Source of the DNA: Neopestalotiopsis rosae
Lineage: Eukaryota > Ascomycota > Sordariomycetes > Amphisphaeriales > Sporocadaceae
Length of the DNA: 64,000 bases
Reading direction: 5' to 3'
NCBI GenBank assembly: GCA_023078685.1
Contig: JALGAS010000001.1
Span: forward strand, 1-64,000
In this document: positions 23,202-34,483 of the stretch, in pieces
Position numbering within the stretch: the stretch's first letter is position 1
Layout: each line of letters begins with the position of its first letter
Made by a program: the position numbers and the translations under genes
The notes under the pieces: generated by a model
Seen by the model: the letters and a program-made list of their open reading frames with translations, nothing else
The model's database searches: none
Told to the model about the DNA's origin: nothing

Positions 23202-25578
23202 CTATGCCACAGTCAAGGTAGCGACCTGGCGGATATCGCGACTGCTGGCACCGACACTGATATTAAAGGCGCCCGACGGCACGATCCAGTTCTGCAGCTT
23301 CGTGTCCCAGTAGCTCAGGTCCCTCCTCCGCAGCGCAAACGTCGCCGTGCCCGACTCGCCGGCCGTCAGAGGCAGCTTCGCGAACCCGCGCAGCTGCCTG
23401 GGCGGCGCGCCCGCCGACGACGGGTAACCGACGTACAGCTGCGCCACCTCGGAGCCGTCGACGCCGCCCGTGTTCTTGATGGACGCCGTGACCGTGGCCA
23501 CGGGCTCAAAGAGGTCGGCGCGGCCGCCCGAGGACACCGTGCCGGTCGCCGGGCCCGAGGTTGGCGTGCCAGAGACCTTGATACCCGAGTATGTAAAGTT
23601 GGTGTATGCTATGAGCAGAATTGTTAGATTGACACAAATGTGGAGTTTTTAACGGAGAACTACTTACACAAGCCGAAGCCAAACTCATATCGTGGTGCAA
23701 TATTGGCCTGGTCAAAGTGTCTGTAATCAATGTAGATACCCTCCTTGTAGCTATCATCGCCGCTAGACACACTGGTGCCATAATCAGACACAGTCTTTCC
23801 GATAGTGTATGGGAGTTTTCCTGATGGCGAAACTGCTCCATACAATACGTCGACAAGGGCGTTTCCGCTCTCCTGTGAAGGTAGGCCAGCCCAGACGACC
23901 GCCTTGACGTTGGACAGGGCGAGAATGGTCTCGAGGACGATGGGACCGACAGAATGAACAACGACGATGACGTTTTGGCTTGATTGCGACACGGCCTGAA
24001 CGAGCGCATTTCCACTGTGCCAAGGGTCGAGGTTGATTCGATCGCCTAGATTATTCTCCACGGTAATATAGCCCTCGCCACTGTCGGCGGTGATGAAGAC
24101 GATTGCAGCGTCTGCACCACTGACGACAGAAGCAACCGATCCCGTGCTGTCACTGGTCGACTGGGTTATGGTTGTACCATCGGTTGTGGCGCGGGTCTTG
24201 ATAGCATCAGCAGGAGCAACAAAGTAAGGGTAGTTGGCTGTGCCGGAACCCCAGCCCATGCCCAAAGCCCCAGTGTTGCAGCCTCGATCACCGCAAGCAT
24301 TTGCGCCCGAAGGGTTGACGACTTGGGCAGAGCCAACTAGAGCGAGCTTGGAGGGCTTCTTCAAAGGCAATATGCCGCCGTCGTTCTTGAGCAGAACGAT
24401 ACCGTCTCTGGCAATGCTGCGGACATTGGTTTTGTGGGTTCCCTGGACACTGGCCTGGATGTTGGTGGATGGATACCCACTGTCTTGACCCGTCAGGTAC
24501 CAAGCAGCGAGGATACGGCGAACCATGTCGTCGACGCGTGACTGTTGAACTTGGCCGCTGCTCACGGCACTGGAAAGTGCCGAACCCCAAAGAACCGTAC
24601 CGCCGTTGTAGTCAGAGCCAGGCATGGTCATATCGAGACCAGCATTCGCGCTGCCAGAGGTCGTGTGTTGAGCGTTCCAATCCGTCATGACGTAGCCCTG
24701 GAAACCGAGCTCATTCTTGAGCAGCTGATTGATGATCTTGTCGTTCTCACAAGCCCACGTGCTGTTCAACTTGTTGTAGCTGCACATGACCGACGCCACA
24801 TTTGCCTGCACTGCATCCGCAAAGGGCCATAGATATAGCTCGTGCATTGTTCGGTCATCAATGTTTGAGCTCATAGTCTCGCGGTTCAGCTCCTGCTCAT
24901 TGCCAATATAGTGCTTTGCAGTGGCCTGCACCCCAGCACCTTGCATGCCGGTGATGGTGTCGGCCATTGCGATTCCGGTAAGATAAGGGTCAACACCAAA
25001 GCCTTCCCAGTTTCTTCCGCCGTTTGGAATTTTTCCGAGTGGCCCTGCAACTGGTGCGAGCAGAACATGTATACCGCACCCTTTTGCTTCTTCACTGTGA
25101 CGTTGAGTGCGATTAGTTTCCCTATATTGAACCAAAAACATCTCACACGTACGCACGGGCACCGGCCTTGGTTGAAGCAAAAGGGAATACATGTACTTTC
25201 AGTACAGTAAAGATGCAGTGTAAACGGTGGGAGAATGACTTACGCCATGAACTGGCCTCGTTCTTGGATCAGTTCACGATCCCATGTGGAGGCAGCCTGA
25301 ATGCCTGGAGTAAAAGCCGTGACACCATTCCCGTATCGTACTCCCAAAGGCCCGTCTTGCAGACATAGCTGAGGGTAGCCGATGGTGCTGATCGCTGCTG
25401 TATTGCCCACACAAGGCCCCTTATCCCACCCGATTCCGGACACGATACTGATCTTTTGTGCAGAGGACAATTTGGCCAAGGCCGTGTTGGCTTTGGTATA
25501 AGCAGTAGACCAACTGGCCGTCGATTGTCCGGAAACCAGCAAGGCTCCGGAGAGCGCTATCAGTGTTGCTGGGATCAT
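23202..25578 (-). CDS. Secreted GH3 beta-glucosidase (Cel3A/BGL1-like)
   Basis: A 722-residue enzyme in three exons: 25578-25244, 25094-23668 and 23608-23202 (introns 149 and 59 nt). A signal peptide (MIPATLIALSGALLVSG) is followed by the GH3 N-domain with QDGPLGVRY, GRNWEGFGVDPYLTG, KHYIGNEQE and the nucleophile in GYVMTDW (Asp about 250). The C-terminal sandwich has the acid/base glutamate in TADSGEGYITVE (Glu about 452), then a fibronectin-III-like domain ending in SVGASSRDIR. It is collinear with Trichoderma reesei Cel3A (744 residues) and releases glucose from cellobiose and cello-oligomers outside the cell. Introns were placed so that RGQFMA joins EEAKGCGIHV and GFGL joins SYTNFTYSG, both conserved. 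Upstream CTGGGG hexamers could mediate carbon catabolite repression. Confidence 0.95.
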
Positions 25579-26597
25579 TTTGCCGTTGGTAGGGTTATAG
25601 GAAATGTGAACCGTTCAGCCATTAGAAATCCAGAACAGAAGCAGCAGCCGTCTCCATGCACTCTTATACGATTTCCAGCTGGGTATGCCAGCACATGGCA
25701 CATGACATACATTGTGGAGACATCATATGCACAGCAGAAGCACAGAAGCAGAAACCCTCGAAAAAGAGGATCAGACGGAGAAATGTTCTCATGCCCTCCT
25801 CCCTGTGCCGTTCAGCCAGCGACGATCCGGGGGAGCCAATAGGCTATGCTGCAGTTTTCGCCGCTTCCGTCAAGTGTAGAGACAGCCAAGCCCTGGGTGC
25901 CCTCTTGGCTGGCGACATATTGCATGGGATGAGCAACATCGAAAGTCGTTAGCATAAACTCGGGACCCGTCGCGATTGGACGTGCGGGTTGGACAGCAGG
26001 GAAGTGTTGCTCGAGTTGGACGCGATCACTGCCGAAGTAGCGGAGGCTCATGCATACTTCGAAAATGCAGCCGGGCCGCAGCTCCCAGATATTGATTGCC
26101 AGGGGCCACAAATTACAGGGCTTCAGCCACTGGAAACAACCGATAGGCTGCCTTGGCTCCCGCCGACCGCCCCGCCTGGGGTCAGATCTGGGGTATCTCC
26201 CTCCGCTGATTTTCCTTCCCAGATTTGGTATCGTTCGTCTTATTTACTTCCGTGCCGTCATCGACTTCGGATAATTGTTCTCGAGATTTTGCCAAGAGCT
26301 TCCCATAACGTGGAACATGTTGCCTACTGTGCTGCCATTTGGCCATTTGGATTTGAAAAAAACAAGTTGGCTTCTGATGCTCGTCATGGCAAGCGTCGAT
26401 ACTTGATAGTTTGAGTGTGATGTAGACATACAGTAAACAATACGCACATGGATTAGAAATAGAGACAAGGTTCACGATTAGCTTCCAAGGTTGAGCAGCC
26501 CCCGAGACAAAACTAACTTTCGGCACCGTCAGATGCAATGTGGCACGTTGTAATTATTTCCCGTTAAACGTGCACCTGCAACCTGCAGACTTCATGT
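25579..26597. other. Promoter region of the beta-glucosidase
   Basis: About 1 kb between the start of the beta-glucosidase gene and the end of the eIF2D gene, both on the minus strand. It contains C/T-rich sequence and two close CTGGGG hexamers. No gene is supported; the small frames are scattered on both strands. Confidence 0.5.
26176..26193. promoter_or_regulatory. Paired CTGGGG hexamers (possible CreA/CRE1 sites)
   Basis: CTGGGG occurs at 26176-26181 and 26188-26193, two direct copies 12 bp apart, about 600 bp upstream of the beta-glucosidase ATG. The hexamer fits the fungal CreA consensus SYGGRG, and paired sites are typical of functional CreA elements. This is a motif match only. Confidence 0.3.
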
Positions 26598-28514
26598 CTA
26601 TTTCTTCTTTGACTTGGTCTTGTCGACAACGTCTACCCACTTGGCGTCAATGCCTCGCTTGGCCAGGACATCACCTATGAGGATCTTGCGCTGGTCACCC
26701 TGAATCACGACCTCTAATAGGCCAGGTTTTCCACCAGTCAGTTGACCTGCGCTGGCCGAGCCTGCACATTTCTTCTGCAGCTCGGGAGCCAGCAGCTGCG
26801 GATCGATGAAAAACGGCTCAAGATTCCAGACCCTCGTAATAACCTTGGTGCCTGTTCTCTTTTCAATGGCAATGTGAATCTGGGGAGCTGGGCCCGACTT
26901 TGGTTTTGGCTCCGATGCAGACGGTGTACGGATGATCATGTGGTACGGCGAACAGAGACGGGAATCTTCCAATATGCGTTTCTGTAATGCTCCTTTGGCA
27001 ATACGACCCGCTGCAATTGCTCGGTTGTCCTCTGGAGAAGGGTTCGATCCGAGGATGTCATTAGCAATGAACGGGTCGAGTTTGATGCTGGCAGCTGCCT
27101 GACCACCAAGTTCGGGATGCTGTTCAATGTATGTTTTCAACGCCGCGGAGATCTGCTGAGCAGTGTAGAACTCAGTCTTGGATGCAAGCAAGGTTGGTAC
27201 GAGCTTTGATGCGGCTCGATACACTGTTTGGATGGTGATTTTCTGCCCTATCGAAGAGTCGCCCGATGAAGAAGAATTGCTTGGTTCGGCTTCGGCTTGA
27301 CTCGTGGCTGTGGCGGTTGTCTTGGGCTTGGGCAATGTATAAGGTCTGAAGCTAGTGACTTGAACATCGTCGAAATCAATGTCCAGAATGACCGTTTCTC
27401 CACCGCTGCGGTCCTTGGACTTCAAAAGCTTTTCTTTATCGAGATGCTTGATGAATTTCTTAATATTCTTCCAAGACGTCTTCTTGATGTTATAATGCTG
27501 GTTCTGCACACGCAGGTGAGGCTGGATCATGTTGGACATGAATTGCGAAGGCTGGATGGGGAAATCAAAACCATAGCGTGGCCCGGAAGCTGTTGATTTC
27601 GCCTTGTGTACAGCGAAAATGAATGCTTGGTGGAACGCCTCGTCGACTTCTTTGGTTGTGGGTTCCCGTTCCTCGGCTTCTCCAGCGATATCGTCCTTCA
27701 CGATACCGTGATTGGTAGTGGCGCCATCGAGAGGTGCGCCTCCATCTTCATTCTGGACATCCTCATCGTCTTTGAGACTGACGTCGCCAATGGAAGACGT
27801 AACGTCCTGGGTTAGACCCTTCCATCCTTGCACGCTCTCTGGAGCCTCTTGCCCACCATTTCCGACGGGTCTCCAGCTCCAAGCCTCATCACCAGCCCAA
27901 TGAAGTCCCTTTACAGCAACGCCCTTCTGACCACGAAGATCGTCGCCCAACTGAGACACATCGAGGTCGCAAGTGCCGATGCATAGTGGTACCGTATCCC
28001 GAGAGATGCCTGCAATAGCAACTACGGCACCCGTGATTGCTCTCGAGTCCCATGCGGTGCCTCTGGCCTTAACGAGACCCGGGACCATGAGATCAGAACC
28101 ATGGCTCAGCTTCTCTTCCACCACAAAATCCGGTGTGTGTAAAAGAGGAACAATGTTTGGGTTCTGCCACAGCGTGTAAACGGTAGGTATCAGCCTCGCT
28201 GACTTTCCGTACTGGAACCATAGAATCCTCTCGTCCTGGGGACCGTTGTGTGTTCCGACATAGACGGTGCCGGATACTAGTGTCTGGTTCGGGCCGGACG
28301 TGGTTGTGAAGCGGGCACTAGATGTTGACTCGGGCAGCAACGAGTTGCGCAGAGACGACAGTGTCACGGCTGGGGATGCGGCTGCGTCATCACCAGCAGG
28401 CTCCTGAGATGGGACTTGAATTCTGTAGTCCTGAATGATCTGGTCGGCAAGTTTCCGGCGGTCGGAAGACCTGAGAGGAGACAAGTTTTTGATTTCCGGT
28501 CTTTTCTTGAACAT
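26598..28514 (-). CDS. tma64: eIF2D-like translation factor (Tma64/ligatin)
   Basis: A single-exon 638-residue protein. The N-terminus MFKKRPEIKNLSPLRSSDRR is the conserved start of the family. A pre-PUA/PUA module follows (about residues 1-190; LPEST-linker, then KLSHGSDLMVPGLV and AVVAIAGISRDTVPLCIG). A SWIB/MDM2-like winged-helix region lies around 300-500, and a C-terminal SUI1 domain around 545-630 with EKRTGTKVITRVWNLEPFF and GDQRKILIGDVLAKRGI. Family knowledge: eIF2D/Tma64 binds the 40S subunit, removes deacylated tRNA and recycles post-termination ribosomes, and can deliver tRNA independently of eIF2. It acts in the cytosol. Nothing in it looks damaged. The basic tail ends KSKKK. Confidence 0.92.
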   Translation of the reverse strand: MFKKRPEIKNLSPLRSSDRRKLADQIIQDYRIQVPSQEPAGDDAAASPAVTLSSLRNSLLPESTSSARFTTTSGPNQTLVSGTVYVGTHNGPQDERILWFQYGKSARLIPTVYTLWQNPNIVPLLHTPDFVVEEKLSHGSDLMVPGLVKARGTAWDSRAITGAVVAIAGISRDTVPLCIGTCDLDVSQLGDDLRGQKGVAVKGLHWAGDEAWSWRPVGNGGQEAPESVQGWKGLTQDVTSSIGDVSLKDDEDVQNEDGGAPLDGATTNHGIVKDDIAGEAEEREPTTKEVDEAFHQAFIFAVHKAKSTASGPRYGFDFPIQPSQFMSNMIQPHLRVQNQHYNIKKTSWKNIKKFIKHLDKEKLLKSKDRSGGETVILDIDFDDVQVTSFRPYTLPKPKTTATATSQAEAEPSNSSSSGDSSIGQKITIQTVYRAASKLVPTLLASKTEFYTAQQISAALKTYIEQHPELGGQAAASIKLDPFIANDILGSNPSPEDNRAIAAGRIAKGALQKRILEDSRLCSPYHMIIRTPSASEPKPKSGPAPQIHIAIEKRTGTKVITRVWNLEPFFIDPQLLAPELQKKCAGSASAGQLTGGKPGLLEVVIQGDQRKILIGDVLAKRGIDAKWVDVVDKTKSKKK

Positions 28515-29749
28515 TTTGACGATAAGGACTCTCGAAAACGAAAACGTCTAAACACACAGCTTTTGTTTCTTTTGGTGATGGAGGGGCAATGAAGATCGTA
28601 TCCATCCCTCCCGAGCCTCCCACCTTTTGCGTAAGGCGGATCATTATGATTGAGGGGCATTTTCACTACCCAATTGGGATTAGCTCTCAACAAAATGGCA
28701 TAAACATTTATGGGCAATTTTTCTCGATTCTTTTTTCCTGAGTCATCCAGCATTGGCAATTGAGGCCTACACGACAAACCCCTATCACTCTTGGGAATGA
28801 GTTTCGTTCTGTTGCACGTTTGCTGAATTAGCTGGAATATGTCCAATATTGGTGATTGGTATCTTCATCGTAAACATTTTGTTCTGGAACTATCAGATAG
28901 TTGATCGGCCTGCTGTCAATGGTATTGTTCTGCAGCGTAACGCCACATATCAGACCTGACCTGGTGCAAGAGTATTCTCTTCACGTTACATACACAGAGT
29001 TATATCCCGAATCGTGTCGATGGAAAGTACCATAAGAACGTTTTGGTCATGGACAACTGATCAGATCCTGGACACAGCTTGCATACCAGGGTAGAAGAAT
29101 AATGGATCATGCTTGGTGACTCAAGTATGATCTGTTTTCGTCAACATGCAAGAAGAGTGTGAGTCTTTTGATGACTCAGAAAAAGGCATTCTTATTGACT
29201 CGACTGTTTGGGGGAGCAGGGGGGGGAAGAAAGAACACCGTCTACACAAGATTTCTATGTAGCTAAAGGAAAAGTTGTAGGGCGTCCTTCATAGGCGTTT
29301 GTTTTATAGATGGGTGACAATCACGTTCAGGCACTGCATAGCTTCAAAAAGAGTATAATTCGTTCGATCATACAATTCCTGGCGCTCTAGCAAAAGACGG
29401 TAGAATATATGATCGAATCATGACACCAAGCTATAACTGCGATCTCGGTGCGGGGCCACGAATGTACTACTGTTACGCCCTTGGTTTATCAGTGACAGGC
29501 GCATTTTATCGCGGTAATTGCCAGCCAAAGTACTCCAAATGGGTCCATCAGATCATTGTCTATGTTCTGATAGAGATATATTGACTCAACTCGGATGCCG
29601 ATTTCAGCATTGAGAAGTATTGAATGACTCCAGTGTCTGAGACTTGATCGTTTATATATTAAAATTGTGCATATCATCACAAATTCCAAGCTGGCAGACA
29701 CGGAAAGCTCACAACTTTGGAGCGAACTTCAAACGTACAACACAAAAAC
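28515..29749. other. 1.2 kb divergent intergenic region
   Basis: This lies between the start codons of the eIF2D gene (-) and the Egt2-like gene (+), so it carries both promoters. It is AT-rich with a G-run near 29212-29228. No gene is supported. Confidence 0.5.
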
Positions 29750-31197
29750 ATGAACGGAGAGATGAGCAGCGAGGCCACACCCGTCTTCGGCCAACGGGCT
29801 CTTCAGCATTTCAGCTTTCAGCCCGGGTTTCGTAATCTGAACCACGGCACGTACCCAAAACACATTTTTTTGACCCCTAAAGTCTATTGAACTACAGTGC
29901 TGACGATCTACCAGGTTCATTTGGCGCAACACCGCGCAAGATACAGGAACGCGCACACTGCTATCAAGCCCAGTTTGAGGAACGTCCGGACCCATGGCTA
30001 CGATATGAGGCTCCCAAGCTGCTGGACGAGAACCGCGCAGCGGCCGCGGAGCTGCTCAACGCCCCCCTGGAAACCGTGGTGCTCGTCGCCAACGCCACCG
30101 TGGGCACCAACACCGTGCTCAGGAATCTCGTCTGGGATGCCGACGGCCGTGATGAGATCCTGCACTTTAGTACGGCATATGGCGCCGCCGCCAAGACCAT
30201 TGACTACGTGGTCGACTCCAGCGGCGGCCAGCTTGCCTCGCGCGAGATTATGCTTTCGTACCCCTGCGAGGACGACGAAATCCTTGCGGCCTTTCGCAAA
30301 GCCGTGTCGCAATCTCAAGAACAGGGAAAGCGGGCCAAACTCTGTGTATTTGACACCGTCTCCAGCCTCCCGGGCGTCCGATTTCCCTTTGAGGCCATGA
30401 CCAAGGCTTGCAAAGACTTGGGCATCGTCAGCTTCATCGATGGCGCGCAGGGCATCGGCCAGATCCCCATCGATCTGACCGCGGTCGACCCGGACTACTT
30501 TGTCACGAACTGCCACAAGTGGCTCAGCGTCCCCCGGAGCTGCGCCGTGCTCTACGTCCCGGTCAGGAATCAGCACCTCATCACGTCCACCCTGCCGACC
30601 TCTCATGGCTACGTGCCAAAGACGGGGACGAGGTTCAACCCTCTGCCCCCGTCGGCAGCAGGAAACTCCGCCTTTGTTCACAATTTTCAGTTCGTCGGTA
30701 CCCTTGATACCAGCTCGTATCTTTGTATCAAGGACGCCATCCAGTGGCGCAAGGAGACCTTTGGTAGCGAGGAAGAAATCATGAAGTATACGCAGTGGCT
30801 AGCCGCCGAGGGCGGCCGGCGAACTGCAGAGATACTCGGGACAACCGTCATGGATAACAAGAGTGGTGGTTTGACCAAGTGCGCACTGGTCAACATTGCT
30901 CTGCCCATGTGGGTGAAGCCGGCTCCGGGCGCGACCAATGCACCCGAAGACTTCGCGCCCCAGCCCGACGACATCATTCTCTCCCTTGACGAGTCGCTTG
31001 GGGTGGACCAGTGGATTCGCAAGGTGTTCATGGAAGAGTACAAGACTTTCATGCCCTTGTATATTCACCGTCATCGTGTCTGGTTTAGGCTATCTGCCCA
31101 AGTGTATCTTGATGTGCATGATTTTGAGTGGGCAGGTAAGGCCATGCTGGAAGTGATCAAGCGGGTTGCAAAGAAAGAGCATGAGTCCAAACAGTAG
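29750..31197 (+). CDS. PLP-dependent class V aminotransferase-fold lyase, Egt2-like
   Basis: A 459-residue protein if exons 29750-29846 and 29915-31197 are joined, which restores the family signature NLNHGSFGATPR. That join uses a GC-AG intron; a GT-AG alternative (29851-29897) also keeps frame but inserts residues into the signature. The PLP fold shows VANATVGTN, DTVSSLPGVRFPFE, FIDGAQGIGQIP (PLP aspartate) and TNCHKWLSVPR, with Lys about 234 as the Schiff-base residue, then TSTLPTSHGYVPK. Overall it follows fungal Egt2, the hercynylcysteine-sulfoxide C-S lyase of ergothioneine biosynthesis, and more distantly isopenicillin N epimerase-like proteins. Egt1 is not in the window, so it may be a paralogue with another sulfur substrate. 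It converges on a SAM methyltransferase gene, 193 bp away. Confidence 0.85.
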
Positions 31198-31390
31198 ACG
31201 CACACTTCTTCGTGCGATCGGGGTGCGGGCTTGCATGAGCAAAACATAGAACACACTATTACGGAAGCTATAAAATACATTTCCACTAATAGTCATTGTA
31301 CGGCAATTAAGAAATATAGAACAAAATGATTCCGACTTCGCTCTAGATATCGAAAGTGATTGAATCCCATGCACTTGCAAGGAAGAAGTC

Positions 31391-32299
31391 TTATTTAAAG
31401 GTCACCCAAACCTCGAAAACATGTCTTCTCACATTGCTGTCGCCGGAACTCGGTTTGTCGGCGCTCTGCGGCTTTGAACCGTTTTGGAACAATTCCGATG
31501 TCACCTTCAACTTGGCAATGCGATCTTTCCATTCATCTCTACCGCACACTTCATGCCACAAGCTCGCCCAGCTCTCCACATTGTGCCGGTATTTATGACT
31601 AAACTCTGGAGAGTGATTCTCGCGCAGGAACGGCCCGGCCACCACGCTCCCCACCTGCATGCCCAGAAGCAGCATGGGGCGGCCGGCGTCTTTTCTCAAC
31701 AGGCGCAGGCAGCGGTCCACGACCTTCTTCTGGTCCTCGAGCCCAAAGAGGTGGAAGACGGCCGTCATGTGGAGGATGGTCACACGGTCGTCGAGCACGC
31801 GCAGCCGGTCGTCGGGGCTCGCCGAGAACAGGTCGCCCGGGCACAGAAAGTGGTCCTTGGGCAGCTTCGCCTCGTCGTTGAACAGCCTGAAGCCGGCGTC
31901 GATGAGGTGCGGCTCAATGTCGCTCGCCCAGACGCGCTCAATGGGCGCGCCGTCGTACACGAGCTTTCTCACGTCTTGACCGAAGCAGGTCCCCAGATCC
32001 AGGAACAGGGGTTCGGCCTCGCCCTCTTCTCGGCTCGTCGGCCGCTTCAGAGGATCCAGGATTTGGTCCGCATAGAGCGGGTGGAGGGAGAGGTCAAAGT
32101 CTAGGAACCGCAGATTGCCAATGCATGGGTAGGGGCATTTTGCATAAGCCTCATTGCGGCACTCCACAATGTGCGCAATTTGTTGGTCCCTGGGGATGCC
32201 GGAGTAGGACTCGAGCAGCTCCGCAACGGCGGCCGGGACCTCGTTGATGGTTTCCTTGAATACCGAACTATAAGTCTTTGGCGGGGGCTCGCTCGCCAT
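31391..32299 (-). CDS. SAM-dependent class I methyltransferase
   Basis: A single-exon 302-residue protein beginning MASEPPPKTYS at 32299; the frame upstream has no ATG. A helical N-terminal segment with LLESYSGIPRDQQIAHI leads into the Rossmann core: motif I LFLDLGTCFGQDVRKLV (about residues 99-115), the acidic VWASDIEPHLID, then RVTILHMTAVFHLFGLEDQ and a C-terminal FEVWVTFK strand. This is a small-molecule methyltransferase type frequent in fungal secondary-metabolite clusters. The acceptor cannot be predicted. It is divergent from an aldehyde dehydrogenase (382 bp between start codons) and convergent with the Egt2-like lyase, which suggests shared control of the three. Confidence 0.85.
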   Translation of the reverse strand: MASEPPPKTYSSVFKETINEVPAAVAELLESYSGIPRDQQIAHIVECRNEAYAKCPYPCIGNLRFLDFDLSLHPLYADQILDPLKRPTSREEGEAEPLFLDLGTCFGQDVRKLVYDGAPIERVWASDIEPHLIDAGFRLFNDEAKLPKDHFLCPGDLFSASPDDRLRVLDDRVTILHMTAVFHLFGLEDQKKVVDRCLRLLRKDAGRPMLLLGMQVGSVVAGPFLRENHSPEFSHKYRHNVESWASLWHEVCGRDEWKDRIAKLKVTSELFQNGSKPQSADKPSSGDSNVRRHVFEVWVTFK

Positions 32300-32681
32300 C
32301 TTTGTACTTAGCGGCAACGGGAATTCCAATGCTTCACAAGAAATTGAGATTAAAATCAAATATTCAATCCGGAGTGCCAAGCTTGAAAATGGACCCCTCT
32401 CTTCGTGCTCCTGCAGTCGAGATGATGATGCTGTTGTTGTTCAAAGGCGTTACCCCAATCGCCGACGGTTTCCGACCGAAACGCCGACCCGGGAGCTCTC
32501 CGGCCGGAGCCTGTGTAAGGTACCTTAGGTACTGGCCGCGATAGGCACTGCAGCTCGACCAGCACATTACCCAAGCCTTCATTCCAGTCATCAACAATAA
32601 TACATTCATCTCCAAGGACACTTGAACTTCACAAATTATACGATATCATCTTTATCCTTTGGGCATTCGCCACTCTTCACC
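32300..32681. promoter_or_regulatory. Divergent promoter between methyltransferase and ALDH genes
   Basis: 382 bp separate the two start codons, short enough to be a shared bidirectional promoter. It contains the perfect 10-bp palindrome AAGGTACCTT at 32517-32526, followed at once by TAGGTACT, and a GGAGCTCTCCGGCCGGAG stretch. Either could be a factor-binding site. Confidence 0.45.
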
Positions 32682-34370
32682 ATGGCGGAACCCTATAAAA
32701 TGTGGATTGCGGGCCAAGAACGGCCAGGCAAAGCCGAGCTGTGAGACCCTATAACGAAATGATGCACCCGCGAAAACGACACTTCTTGCTGACAATGGTT
32801 ACAGAATTCCGGTAGAAGACCCTGCTACGGGTGAGATATTTGCACAGTAAGACAGAATATTGGGCTTCCCCGCTTCTCGAGTAAAAGAGACATGATGATT
32901 AAAAACCACTATAACAGATGCCATGCCGCCAGCGCCGAGGACGTGGATGAGACCATCCAGCTAGCCCATCAAGTCTTCAAGTCCGGAGCATGGTCCAAGA
33001 CGCCGCGGCACGTCCGCGCCGACGTGCTGGAGAGCGCGGCGGCGCTCCTGACGGCCGGCCTCCCCGACCTGATCGCGCTCGAGGTGCGGCAGACGGGCCG
33101 GGCGGTGCGGGAGATGGCGGCACAGGTCCCCTCGCTCGTGCGCTGGTTCAAGTACTACGCGGCGCTGCTGCGCACCGAGGAGCGCGCCGTGCTGCCGACC
33201 CAGGGCAAGCTGCACAACTGGGTCGACCGCGTCCCGCTCGGCGTCGTGGTGCAGATCACGCCCTTTAACCACCCGCTGCTCATCGCCGTCAAGAAGCTGG
33301 CGCCCGCCCTGGCCGCCGGCAACTGCGTCGTGGTCAAGCCGAGCGAGCTCACCCCGCTCACCACGCTGCTGCTCGGCCGCCTGCTCAAGCAGGCCGGGCT
33401 CCCCGACGGCGTCTTCAACGTCCTGCCCGGCTACGGCGCCACGACGGGCCGCGCGCTGGTGGAGCACCCCCTCGTGCGCAAGGTCGACGTCACGGGCGGC
33501 ACCGTGGCCGGCAGGGCCATTGGCAGCCTCGTGGGCGGGAACCTGGCGAGGTTCACGGCCGAGCTCGGCGGCAAGGCGCCCCTGGTGGTCTTTGAGCAGG
33601 CCGATGTGGACGTGGCGGTCAACGGCATCGCCTTTGGTTCCTTCATCGCCAGCGGGCAGACATGCGTGGCCAGTACCCGCATCATTGTAGACAAGAAGAT
33701 CCTCGCGCCGCTGCTGGAGAAGCTGACGGCAAAGACTCTGTCAATTACCCGACGCATGGGTGCGCCCACCAATCCAGAGTCGATGATGGGTCCCGTGATC
33801 TCGGCCAAGCAGCTGGGAAACATTGAAACGCTGGTCAAGGAGGCCATAGGTAGCGGCAACGCAGAGGCCTTGACTGGAGGCTCTAGGTTGGGTGGTCTCA
33901 GCCAGCTCGACGGGACCGATTTCTCAAAGGGCTACTACTACCCTCCCACGGTGCTCGTTTCCACCTCGGAGAGCAGCATACTAAAAACCCGAATTTGGAA
34001 GGAAGAGGCATTTGGCCCTGTAATCGTGGTTGTCGCCTTCGACACGGAAGCCGAGGCGGTAAAGCTGGCGAACGACAGTGAATTTGGTCTTGGTGCTGCA
34101 ATCTGGACAAAAGATCTAGCCCAAGCTTATCGAGTCTCGGAACAGATCGAAGCTGGTATAGTGTGGGTGAACACGCATCACCGCAATGATCCGAGCAGTC
34201 CCTGGGGCGGTGGCAAGTCGTCGAGCGGTGTTGGCAGTGAGAACGGGGTGGATGCCTACAACGAGTATACAACCATGAAGAGCACAATCATCAACTACGC
34301 GGCACCCGAAGAATCTCTAGCATCGGATGACTGGTTTAAAGAGGGAGTTGGGGCAGTCCGCTATGGATAG
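32682..34370 (+). CDS. Aldehyde dehydrogenase (NAD(P)-dependent superfamily)
   Basis: A 517-residue enzyme in three exons: 32682-32740, 32805-32846 and 32918-34370; the two tiny 5' exons encode MAEPYKMWIAG and IPVEDPATGEIFA, typical starts of the family. The core shows ITPFNHPLLIAVKKLAPALA, the KPSE coenzyme motif, the general base in TAELGGKAP and the catalytic cysteine in SGQTCVAST, then EEAFGPV. All catalytic residues are present. It oxidises an aldehyde to the acid; substrate unknown. The middle of exon 3 is strikingly GC-rich in third positions, unlike its 3' part. It shares a short promoter with a methyltransferase gene and lies next to an Egt2-like lyase, so a role in that cluster is likely. 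Confidence 0.9.
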
Positions 34371-34483
34371 AAAACCAGTACCGTATATTTTTATATGATA
34401 ATGAATACAAATATTGACATCAATTGCCTCGCTGCAGAGTTTCAGAAGCTTCTATATTTATCATGAGTCTTGAAAATCTATCT

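Noticed and set aside
26598..28514. Ku70-type DNA-end-binding protein
   Set aside because: I first considered it from length; the PUA and SUI1 domains and the FKKRPEIKNLSPLRSSDRRK start are those of eIF2D/Tma64.
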